The position numbers and the translations under genes were made by a program. Under the pieces are notes generated by a model. The model was not told the DNA's origin. It saw only the letters and a program-made list of their open reading frames with translations, and did not search any database. A stretch of 12,753 nt of DNA from CAYVXE01 sp964455375 (lineage in GTDB: Bacteria > Zhuqueibacterota > Zhuqueibacteria > Oceanimicrobiales > Oceanimicrobiaceae), in assembly GCA_964455375.1 (NCBI GenBank), contig CAYVXE010000117.1:1-12753 (forward strand). Reading direction: 5' to 3'. This document shows, in pieces, positions 6,249-12,753 of the stretch. The first letter of the stretch is position 1; each line of letters begins with the position of its first letter.

Positions 6249-8219
6249 TTATTTTTTTACAAAAATAAATTCGATTTTTCTTTCCTCGCCGCTGTGTAGC
6301 TCGATTGTCTGTTCGCCGCCTTCGAGCGTATAAGGAAAATATTTTGCGCCAATCCTGTGCGTGCCGGTTTTTATAGGGAATGAACGCGGTGTCTGGCCAA
6401 AGTTGGCGCCGTCTACGAAAATTTCTGCACCGAAAAGCATCGTTTTCGAATCGTTATTTTTTATGAAAGCCAGAATCTTTACATTGGCGGGCTGTTGAGC
6501 CGTTAGCGTTACGTTTAATTCACTTTCGTTTTTTGGCTGAATCGTAACGGATGCGGTGTCTGTTTGAAAATCAGGCGCTTGTAACCACACAACGTAGTCG
6601 CCAGGTGATAGCTTCGCCAATGTGGCCGGTGTTTTTTTCCCGGTCGGCTTACCGTTCAAAAATATTGCTGCACCGTCCGGCCTGGAGTGAATGCGTAAAG
6701 TACCGTAACCTCTGGTCAATTTTGCAAATAGTTTCGTCGATTGGTTTGCAGAAACATGGCCTGTTTTTGTGATCGCTTCATAACCATTCAACCGGTACTC
6801 AACATGAACCACACCGGCGGTTATTTGGTCAAAAGTTGCAGGCGTTTTTTCCCCTGTTGACTTCCCATCGAAATAAATAAAGGCGCCGGGCGGGTCAGAT
6901 CTGACAATGAGTGAACCTCGTTCAACTTTGCCGGGACTGGGTTCCTCTGATAATTCTGCGGTGCTGCGTTGAATGGGCGTTAAAGATACGACCTTGCTGG
7001 CGGTATCATTTTGCGAAATTATAAATGTCTCTTCCCAATCCTCAAAGCCCTCAACCTGCAGGGTGAGTTTGTGTTCTCCGCTTTGCAACGGGCCTAACAG
7101 CGCCGGTGCAACTTTGTCTGTGTTTTTCCCATCAACGATTATCTGTGCGCCTGCGGGTTGAGATTCAATTTTTACATAACCGGAATCCGGGCCGGTTTGC
7201 GTCTCTTTTGTGCGGAAAAATGTAACGTACACAATTGCCACCGCGATGACGAGAAAAAGTGCAAAAATCAGCGGACGTTTAGGAGATTTTGCTGCAGAGG
7301 TAGGCGTTTTATTTGCAGGGATTCCTGCCGGTGCAGACGGTTGTTTTCGATCGATTAAAACGGTTGCCATACCGTCTTCATTTCGTAACTGATTTTCACG
7401 ACAGGGTATTAAATCTTGCATGAATGCTTGAATGGAATCATAGCGTTGATCAGGGTCTTTAGCAAGGGCTTTTTCTACGACGTGTGAGCATTCCGGCGGC
7501 AGTTTTAAGTTAAAGCGCGCAAACGGCAGGTGTGGTTCGTTGACGATGTTATAAAGCATCGACATGTCGTTCTCTGCTTTAAATGGCAGCTCGCCGGTTA
7601 GAAGCTCATAAAGAATGACGCCCAATGCCCAGATGTCAGCCCGGTGATCGATCTTCAAACCTTTCACCTGTTCCGGAGACATGTAAGCCGGCGTTCCCAT
7701 GGACGTTCCGGACTTTGTGATTTGGGTGGCGCCGCCTAATTTTGCCAGTCCGAAATCGACAATTTTCACATATCCTTCTTTGGTGATGAGGATATTCGCC
7801 GGTTTGATGTCGCGATGAATGATGCCCTGCGAATGGGCTTCTGCAAGTCCATTCGCAATTTGCTGAACAAAATTGAATGCTTCTTCAGGGGTGACATTTC
7901 CGGAGGTAATTCTTTTTTTCAGCGTTTCACCCGGGTAGTAAGCCATGGCGATGAACATATCGCCATCTTCCGTAAGGTCAATCTCGAAGATGGTGCCGAT
8001 GCGGGGATGGTCAAGCGCAGATGCCGCCTGGGCTTCAATCATAAATCGCTTTTTTGACTCTTCATTCATGGTCAGGTTGACCGGCAGGAATTTCAAAGCA
8101 ACCGTGCGCTTCAGTCTGGTATCTTCGGCCAGATAAACCACACCCATTCCACCGCCGCCAAGATGCTCGATGATTCGGTAATGCGAAATCGTTTTACCGA
8201 TTCTTGGATCTTGCTGCAA
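6249..8219 (-). CDS. Transmembrane Ser/Thr protein kinase with four PEGA-like periplasmic repeats (TTG start)
   Basis: A 656-residue Hanks-type kinase, complete in its key residues: glycine loop GGGGMG (21-26), Lys43 in VALK, Glu62, the HRDIKPAN catalytic loop (Asp137, Lys139, Asn142), DFG at 155-157, and GTPAYMSPEQ at 175-184. The kinase domain ends near 270. A short linker holds EDGMATVLID near 285. One membrane helix (PLIFALFLVIAVAIVYVTFF, about 316-336) puts the C-terminus in the periplasm. That part has three PEGA-like repeats starting near 345, 434 and 503 (SQPAGAQIIVDG, SDPPGAFIYFDG, SRPDGAAIFLNG). A diverged fourth (about 575-656, GAEIFVDGANFGQTP) ends the protein. The start codon is TTG, supported by AGGAAGGGAG 7 bases upstream and by the kinase domain beginning at once. 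It heads the minus-strand operon, so it probably phosphorylates itself or cytosolic partners in response to an envelope signal; the ligand is unknown. Confidence 0.93.
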   Translation of the reverse strand: MQQDPRIGKTISHYRIIEHLGGGGMGVVYLAEDTRLKRTVALKFLPVNLTMNEESKKRFMIEAQAASALDHPRIGTIFEIDLTEDGDMFIAMAYYPGETLKKRITSGNVTPEEAFNFVQQIANGLAEAHSQGIIHRDIKPANILITKEGYVKIVDFGLAKLGGATQITKSGTSMGTPAYMSPEQVKGLKIDHRADIWALGVILYELLTGELPFKAENDMSMLYNIVNEPHLPFARFNLKLPPECSHVVEKALAKDPDQRYDSIQAFMQDLIPCRENQLRNEDGMATVLIDRKQPSAPAGIPANKTPTSAAKSPKRPLIFALFLVIAVAIVYVTFFRTKETQTGPDSGYVKIESQPAGAQIIVDGKNTDKVAPALLGPLQSGEHKLTLQVEGFEDWEETFIISQNDTASKVVSLTPIQRSTAELSEEPSPGKVERGSLIVRSDPPGAFIYFDGKSTGEKTPATFDQITAGVVHVEYRLNGYEAITKTGHVSANQSTKLFAKLTRGYGTLRIHSRPDGAAIFLNGKPTGKKTPATLAKLSPGDYVVWLQAPDFQTDTASVTIQPKNESELNVTLTAQQPANVKILAFIKNNDSKTMLFGAEIFVDGANFGQTPRSFPIKTGTHRIGAKYFPYTLEGGEQTIELHSGEERKIEFIFVKK

Positions 8220-8226
8220 AAAAGCG

Positions 8227-8236
8227 CTCCCTTCCT
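8227..8236 (-). promoter_or_regulatory. Ribosome binding site supporting the TTG start at 8219
   Basis: AGGAAGGGAG on the minus strand, 7 bases before the TTG. No ATG or GTG lies in a suitable position, so this site decides the start. Confidence 0.75.
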
Positions 8237-8244
8237 GATGAATA

Positions 8245-8268
8245 AAATTAATTTACCAAATTAATTTA
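8245..8268. repeat. Tandem pair of an AT-rich palindrome upstream of the left kinase
   Basis: The 11-mer AAATTAATTTA occurs at 8245-8255 and again at 8258-8268. Its first ten bases, AAATTAATTT, are a perfect palindrome, and the copies are spaced 13 bases centre to centre. They lie 26-49 bases upstream of the TTG start, where an operator or promoter element could sit. The local AT-richness makes chance a real alternative. Confidence 0.45.
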
Positions 8269-8548
8269 TTTAATAAAGCCGATATGAGCAACGATTTGAC
8301 TATGTTAAAGGATACTCTTAAATTTAACACCCTGTTATAAAAATGCAAGAGAATTTAATTTAAACAAAATTCGGGTTCTTTTCAACCTGAAGTATTCATG
8401 AAGGAAAGTTTTGGTCGCGGCACTGAGTTCCGCTGCTTTACAACCCCTATGAACTGTTTTGTTTCTGTTTTGCGTATTTTATAAGTAAAAGCAGGAAGCG
8501 CTGGCAACGACTAACGTAAGCAGTTAACCCGCTCAGCACCGCATGTAC

Positions 8549-8584
8549 ATGAAACTCCCGGGTATCTGCCCCGACGAGTTTCAT
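8549..8584. repeat. Strong inverted repeat (hairpin) in the divergent intergenic region
   Basis: ATGAAACTC (8549-8557) pairs perfectly with GAGTTTCAT (8576-8584). Inside, CGGG (8559-8562) pairs with CCCG (8570-8573), separated by a 1/2-base internal loop and closed by a 7-base loop TATCTGC. The left arm overlaps a second perfect palindrome, CATGTACATG (8542-8551). No T-run follows on either strand, so it is not a standard terminator. It could be an operator, a leader-RNA structure of the right kinase mRNA, or a remnant of a mobile structure. Confidence 0.6.
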
Positions 8585-8800
8585 AGTCAATTATGCAGAA
8601 AAGATCTAAATAAATCTTGCAGCCTTTTTGCTGTCCGATTTGAAAATATTTCAAAGTCTCGAACGTGATAAAATCCTTGATTATTTGGATTCTCCTGTTT
8701 AATTTGAAGTGTTGCTCAATTCATTTCCTGGCTACCCTAAAATATTTGTTTTATTTCCAGCGAAGTTCTTATTTCGGACTGAAAGAAGTTTGAAAAAGCG

Positions 8801-10636
8801 ATGAAAAAAATCGGTAAATACCAGATTGTTGAAATTCTCGGTGAAGGTGGCATGGGGGTTGTTTACAAAGCATTCGACCCTCTGATGGAGCGAGAGGTTG
8901 CCATAAAAGTCTTGCTGGAGAAAGTCTTTGATCAGCCGGAATTAAAAGAGCGATTTTACCGGGAAGCCCGTTCCTCAGGAAAACTCTCTCATGAAAATAT
9001 TACCATTGTCCATGACCTCGGCGAGTTTGAAGGCAAGCCGTATATTGTCATGGAGTACCTCACAGGTACAGATTTACGTTCTATCATCAAAGAGAAGAGA
9101 GATTTAAGTTTTGACGAAAAACTTGATTATGCCAGGCAAATCTGTCAGGGTCTTGCCTATTCCCACTCGAAACAAATCATTCACCGGGATATAAAACCTG
9201 AAAATATCCGTGTCCTGGATGACGGCAAAGTCAAGATCATGGATTTCGGGATTGCGAAAACCGTAACCAGCACCATGACCATGACGGGTACCGTGATGGG
9301 AACTCCCCATTACATGTCTCCCGAACAAGTGAAGGGTTTGAAGGTTGATCACCGGTCGGATATTTTTTCATTTGGCGTCTTATTTTTTGAACTGCTAACA
9401 TACAAACTTCCATTTCCCGGAAGCAACCCCACGACCGTGATTTATAAAATCGTCAACGAACCTCCGGAATCTATTTCAGAAATTAAAATTGCCCACATTT
9501 CCGAATTAAAAAATCTACTCTTAAAATGTCTGCAAAAGGATTTAAAAAAACGCTATCAAAGTTGCGATGACGTCATCCGTGATTTGAAAAAAATTATTCA
9601 AATACGTGAGCAACAGGAACAGAAAAAAATACAGGAACAAAAAAAGCTCTTTGAGAAATGTTATTCGGAATCACAAAAGTATTTGAACAAGAAACGATTT
9701 GACAAGGCAATGCATGCAGCTCAGGAAGCGTTAATCATCGATCCGGATAATCAGGATCTTCTAAAATTTGTTGAACAGATTCAATCTGAAGAGAAATCTG
9801 AAAAAGTAAAACGGCGTGTCGATACCGCACTCAAAGAAGCAAGAAAGCTGCTGAAGAAACAATTGTTTGATGAGGCTGTAGAAAACCTGGATGCTATCGA
9901 AAAGCTCCAATCCGATAATCCGGAGATTGTCTCCCTGCGTGACGTCATTGCGAAGGCCAGGCAGCAAAAAAAGCAGAGAGAAAAAATACAACTGTTGTTA
10001 CAAAATGCAAACCGGTTTTTGGAGGCGGACGAATACGAGTCTGCAACAGATGCTGTAAACCAAATCTTGGAACTTGAACCGAAACATTCCAAAGCAGTGC
10101 AATTGCAGGAAAAAATTCGAAAGATTGAAGCAAAAAATATTGCTGAGAAGCCGGTTGATCCTGAAGATATGGCGACCATTGTCCTGCCCAAAAAAGACGC
10201 CCGAAAAAAGAAAATATCTGACGAAGATAGAAAACTTCCTGTATCGCCTGAGAGTTCGGGAATCAACCGTTACAAAGCCATTTTTGCCGCCGTGGTTTTT
10301 ATCCTTGCCGGCGGTTTCATCATTTATAAAATGTTCTTTTCCGTAACAATACCTTACGGCTATGTTGCCTTAAATATTCAACCCTGGGCAGAAGTCACAA
10401 AGATTGTCGATGCAACAGGGTCGCCAATGAACGCATCGGAAAAAGCAATTATTACGCCTTATCGCCTGCAGCTTCCTGAAGGGGCATATACGTTAACTCT
10501 GAAGAATCCGGCATTTCAGGATTCGTTGGTTCTGCCCGTTACCGTGAGAAAAGGTGAGGTGCAAAAAATAAATCAAAAAATGCCAGAGTTTGATTATCAA
10601 AAAATTGTAGAGTCGTTGAGTCTGTCGAAAAAGTAG
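8801..10636 (+). CDS. Transmembrane Ser/Thr protein kinase with TPR-like linker and one PEGA-like domain
   Basis: A 611-residue Hanks-type kinase with all key residues: GEGGMG (14-19), Lys36 in VAIK, Glu55, HRDIKPEN (Asp130, Lys132, Asn135), DFG at 148-150, and GTPHYMSPEQ from 167. The activation loop is Thr-rich (TVTSTMTMTGTVMGT). After the kinase domain (to about 267) comes a charged Gln/Glu/Lys helix. Three TPR-like helical repeats follow, from about 283 to 441, each with an A-x-x-x-x-x-L-x-P-x-N/H pattern (ALIIDPDNQDLL, ILELEPKHSKAV). The motif PEDMATIVLP sits near 451. One membrane helix (about 490-511) leads to a short periplasmic domain of about 100 residues, PEGA-like, with the literal motif PEGA in QLPEGAYTLTL. 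The ribosome site is weak (GAAAGAAG), but the ATG sits right at the kinase fold. It is 61 bases before a lipoprotein gene and heads the plus-strand operon. Confidence 0.93.
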   Translation: MKKIGKYQIVEILGEGGMGVVYKAFDPLMEREVAIKVLLEKVFDQPELKERFYREARSSGKLSHENITIVHDLGEFEGKPYIVMEYLTGTDLRSIIKEKRDLSFDEKLDYARQICQGLAYSHSKQIIHRDIKPENIRVLDDGKVKIMDFGIAKTVTSTMTMTGTVMGTPHYMSPEQVKGLKVDHRSDIFSFGVLFFELLTYKLPFPGSNPTTVIYKIVNEPPESISEIKIAHISELKNLLLKCLQKDLKKRYQSCDDVIRDLKKIIQIREQQEQKKIQEQKKLFEKCYSESQKYLNKKRFDKAMHAAQEALIIDPDNQDLLKFVEQIQSEEKSEKVKRRVDTALKEARKLLKKQLFDEAVENLDAIEKLQSDNPEIVSLRDVIAKARQQKKQREKIQLLLQNANRFLEADEYESATDAVNQILELEPKHSKAVQLQEKIRKIEAKNIAEKPVDPEDMATIVLPKKDARKKKISDEDRKLPVSPESSGINRYKAIFAAVVFILAGGFIIYKMFFSVTIPYGYVALNIQPWAEVTKIVDATGSPMNASEKAIITPYRLQLPEGAYTLTLKNPAFQDSLVLPVTVRKGEVQKINQKMPEFDYQKIVESLSLSKK

Positions 10637-10697
10637 TTTCCTGCTTCAGCCTTAGCGGTTTCATTGGAATCATTCAATAAACAAGGGAGGAAAACAC

Positions 10698-11171
10698 ATG
10701 CGTACATGCTCTTTAAAATTTTTTCTGCTGTTTACTGGGGTGGTCGCTTTCGTTAGTTGCTCAGACGACAACATCCCGCAAACGCCGCAAGCACCATTTA
10801 GCATAAGCGACATGTGGATTTTAAATTCGACCAATCCACGGCCCGGGAATGTCCTGACAATCGGCCAAAGTGTTAACATTAATTATGGCGCTGCCTATAC
10901 GCTATCCGAGCAAGATGCCGCTAAACTTGCTAATCTATCGGTTACGTTCGATTTTGATATTATTGATGCTCAGGGGAATTTTATTCAGGAAGTCGGCGAT
11001 GTTCCGGATAATCTTATTAATATTAATGAGGCCGGCGGAAGCGTAACGGCCACGAAATCCTTGGCTATCCCGGCTGAAGCTACAAACACAAATTTCTTAC
11101 GGCTGGTGGCCCTGGTACGTTCAACTGCAGACACGCTCATGGGAGATGTACGTTTCTGGTCTTTGCAGTAG
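10698..11171 (+). CDS. Small lipoprotein of unknown function
   Basis: A 157-residue protein with GGAGG 7 bases before the ATG. The signal sequence (MRTCSLKFFLLFTGVVAF) ends VSC with Cys21 the probable lipidated residue, followed by SDD; the acidic +2/+3 region may affect sorting, but the rule differs between phyla. The mature part is beta-rich and looks like one Ig-like sandwich: FSISDMWILNST, VNINYGAAYTLS, LSVTFDFDIIDAQGNFIQE, then NTNFLRLVALVRSTADTLMG. I recognise no named family. It lies between the right-hand kinase (61 bases away) and the FadL-like barrel (45 bases away). It may be a surface or periplasmic partner of the barrel, or a ligand for the kinase's periplasmic domain; both are inference. 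Confidence 0.85.
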   Translation: MRTCSLKFFLLFTGVVAFVSCSDDNIPQTPQAPFSISDMWILNSTNPRPGNVLTIGQSVNINYGAAYTLSEQDAAKLANLSVTFDFDIIDAQGNFIQEVGDVPDNLININEAGGSVTATKSLAIPAEATNTNFLRLVALVRSTADTLMGDVRFWSLQ

Positions 11172-11216
11172 ACGAATTCAGTTTATTACGGCAAAAATAG
11201 ATTTTGGAGGAACAAT

Positions 11217-12500
11217 ATGAATCATTCAAGCATCGTTAAAAAGTTTATGATGGTCATTCTTTTACTACCGCAACTTTGTCTTGCGCAAACAAATACAGAA
11301 AACTTTGCGCAGTTAAAATTTAATTTTAATAATCCGGGCGCCCGCGCCACGGCCATGGGAGGTGCGTTCATTTCAATCGCCGATGACGCCACAGCCTCGG
11401 AAGCAAATCCCGCAGGATTAACCACGCTGATTCGTCCGGAACTTTCGTTTGAACTGAAAGGACTTCAGTACACACGCAATATTTTCAACTATTCAAGCTC
11501 TGGCACACCAGATAATTTTAGCTTGGCTGGGCATGATTTTAAAAATTCCGTGGTAAGCCCGTCGTTTGTTAGTTTGGTTTATCCCATAGAACGCTTTACT
11601 TTTTCTGCTTTCCGCTATGAATTGGTGAATTTCGAAAGTTCTTATTTCACGAAAGGCGCATTCGTCCCCGGCTTTACAGATGGCAGCAATTATTTCCCGG
11701 TTAAGTCCGATTTGGATATGACCGTAACGAATTGGGGCGCTGCAGCAGGATTCAAATTAAATGAAAATATTTCCTTAGGTGCTTCATTTGGGGTTTCAAA
11801 ATTCAACATCGATTCAAAATTTAGCAGGTATTCACTGGCGGTGTTTGAAGATGGCACATTCCAAAATGGCACTACCATCGATGATAATGACACCGACATT
11901 TTTTTTAATATAGGACTCAATCTGAAAGTTTCTGAAAAGGTAACTCTTGGTGCAATCTACAAACGCCGTCCCCAATTTACCGTTAATCAGTTGTTGACGC
12001 AGACAAATTTTCCAAATGATTTAACGGCCCGTGATTCTATAAATTTCAATATTCCGGCTGCTTTTGGCGCTGGGATTTCCTACCGGCCCAACGATGTGTT
12101 TACCGTGGCGCTGGATGTGGTGCAAGTTAAATATTCCGATTTAACCGATAATTTTGTGGTTACGGCTGCGAGAGAATCGTTTACGCCCAATGATTATAAA
12201 GCCGATGATGGCGTCGAAGTGCACGTCGGAGCTGAATATGTAACTTTTTACAATCAGATTGGCCTGGTCTTTCGTGGCGGCTTTTATGTGGAACCGGATA
12301 ATCGTATAAAATTTTCTGGAAATGGCAATGGGGACTTTACCCGCGAAACTTTCAAAATACTTTTCCAGAATGGTGATTCCACCGTACATGGCACATTTGG
12401 GCTTGGGCTGCTGTTTACGGAAAATTTTCAGTTGGATTTGGCAGGAAATGTTTCGGACAGCAGCGATGAATTTGTTGCATCTTTTGTTTACCGTTTGTAA
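11217..12500 (+). CDS. FadL-like outer-membrane beta-barrel transport protein
   Basis: A 427-residue protein with a strong ribosome site (GGAGG, 6 bases, ATG) and a Sec signal (MNHSSIVKKFMMVILLLPQL, cut probably after CLA). The mature start holds the pattern typical of the OMPP1/FadL/TodX family and related PorV-like proteins: NPGARATAMGGAFISIADDA followed by TASEANPAGL. This region forms the N-terminal hatch and first strands. The remainder is alternating beta-strands and ends ASFVYRL, as expected for a barrel. Known FadL proteins import long-chain fatty acids or other hydrophobic compounds, and PorV-like relatives instead serve secretion or surface attachment. Sequence alone does not separate these. 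Linkage to a kinase and a lipoprotein makes a secretion or attachment role worth considering. It is the last gene of the plus-strand series. Confidence 0.87.
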   Translation: MNHSSIVKKFMMVILLLPQLCLAQTNTENFAQLKFNFNNPGARATAMGGAFISIADDATASEANPAGLTTLIRPELSFELKGLQYTRNIFNYSSSGTPDNFSLAGHDFKNSVVSPSFVSLVYPIERFTFSAFRYELVNFESSYFTKGAFVPGFTDGSNYFPVKSDLDMTVTNWGAAAGFKLNENISLGASFGVSKFNIDSKFSRYSLAVFEDGTFQNGTTIDDNDTDIFFNIGLNLKVSEKVTLGAIYKRRPQFTVNQLLTQTNFPNDLTARDSINFNIPAAFGAGISYRPNDVFTVALDVVQVKYSDLTDNFVVTAARESFTPNDYKADDGVEVHVGAEYVTFYNQIGLVFRGGFYVEPDNRIKFSGNGNGDFTRETFKILFQNGDSTVHGTFGLGLLFTENFQLDLAGNVSDSSDEFVASFVYRL

Positions 12501-12560
12501 GAGATGTTGAGTATCCGGTTAAAGAATATGTCAGATAACATCGAACATCTGCTTAGAAAG

Positions 12561-12660
12561 TGCCCTCCTTTCGTAAAGGAGGGACAGGGAGGATTTGAGG
12601 CCAGTTGCAGCATTTTCTTTTTCGAATCCCTCCTGTCCTCCCTTTGGCCAAAGGGAGGGA
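12561..12660. repeat. Structured repeat element of two palindromes within an outer inverted repeat
   Basis: CCCTCCTTT-CGT-AAAGGAGGG (12563-12583) is a perfect 9-base stem with a 3-base loop. CCTCCCTTTGG directly joined to its complement (12637-12658) is a perfect 22-base palindrome. Between them ACAGGGAGGATTTG (12584-12597) pairs imperfectly with CGAATCCCTCCTGT (12623-12636), so the whole can fold as a branched structure with a loop of about 25 bases. Such short extragenic palindromic elements tend to occur in many copies per genome, but only one copy is in this window. No T-run follows either stem, so intrinsic termination is not clear. Confidence 0.7.
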
Positions 12661-12753
12661 CTAACTCCAACGCGCAGAGGATAAAAACAAGTTCAGGTTT
12701 TCACAACGAGAAGTTTGACTATTGTTTTTTAACGACTTTACCTAAAACTATCT
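12661..12753. other. Right-edge non-coding stretch
   Basis: AT-rich sequence after the repeat with no supported gene on either strand. The string TTGACT near 12716 resembles a -35 box, but no matching -10 box is seen before the edge. Confidence 0.4.

Larger units (their letters stand above)
8220..8800. promoter_or_regulatory. 581-base divergent intergenic region
   Basis: No convincing gene is seen on either strand. The two kinase genes diverge from here, so both promoters should lie inside. The part next to the left kinase (8240-8360) is strongly AT-rich and carries two copies of a short palindrome. The middle (about 8400-8600) is richer in G+C and contains a strong hairpin. The part next to the right kinase is again AT-rich. 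Weak promoter-like strings occur: on the plus strand TTGACT, 17 bases, TAAATT near 8296-8325; on the minus strand TTGCAT, about 16 bases, TAAATT near 8320-8350; and TAAAAT at 8738-8743. None is good enough to call alone. Confidence 0.5.

Noticed and set aside
8400..8640. Possible group II intron or other mobile-RNA remnant in the intergenic region
   Set aside because: Some strings recall intron 3' regions, but no domain V consensus, reverse transcriptase or clear boundaries are present. The hairpin is reported without that label.
9781..10266. Minus-strand open frame of 161 codons inside the right kinase
   Set aside because: It is Ser/Phe/Cys-rich, as expected for the complement of a Lys/Glu-rich helical region, and the plus strand is clearly coding.
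12563..12660. Intrinsic transcription terminator after the FadL-like gene
   Set aside because: The stems are strong but no T-run follows directly on either strand, so only a structured repeat is claimed.
1..12753. CRISPR array, tRNA, rRNA, insertion sequence or prophage genes
   Set aside because: No regularly spaced repeats, tRNA-like folds, rRNA segments or transposase/integrase motifs were seen on either strand.

Overview
The window is a compact divergent locus: two transmembrane serine/threonine protein kinases read away from a 580-base intergenic region, each followed by genes for exported proteins. Coding density is high, base composition is moderate, ribosome binding sites are mostly strong (AGGAGG/GGAGG), and nearly every non-kinase product carries a Sec or lipoprotein signal. 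Lipoproteins, outer-membrane barrels and Hanks-type kinases point to a Gram-negative (diderm) bacterium. Kinases with PEGA domains, TPR-CsgG proteins and Ig-like lipoproteins together suggest the Fibrobacterota-Chlorobiota-Bacteroidota side of the tree (for example Calditrichota or KSB1-like lineages). That assignment is inference; no rRNA or marker gene is present.

Left arm (minus strand, 8219 down to 1): a 656-residue kinase with a TTG start and a four-repeat PEGA-like periplasmic region; three paralogous exported proteins built as N-terminal TPR, CsgG/FlgO-like domain, C-terminal TPR (starts at 6206, 5114 and 3801); an outer-membrane beta-barrel protein (start 2412); and a large exported protein with a discoidin-like domain and Big_2 Ig-like repeats (start 1239) that runs off the left edge. 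Gaps are 0 to 45 bases except one of 170 bases, so this looks like one operon, perhaps with an internal promoter before 3801.

Right arm (plus strand, 8801 to 12500): a second kinase (611 residues) with three TPR-like helical repeats between the kinase domain and the membrane and one PEGA-like periplasmic domain; a small lipoprotein; and a FadL-like outer-membrane barrel. A structured repeat of about 100 bases made of two palindromes lies beyond it. No further gene is visible to the right edge.

Working model (inference): two kinases sense the periplasm through PEGA-like domains and are co-expressed with envelope components: CsgG-like proteins, two beta-barrels and surface lipoproteins. The module resembles an envelope-sensing or export/adhesion system whose parts belong to known families but whose combination I do not recognise as a named system.
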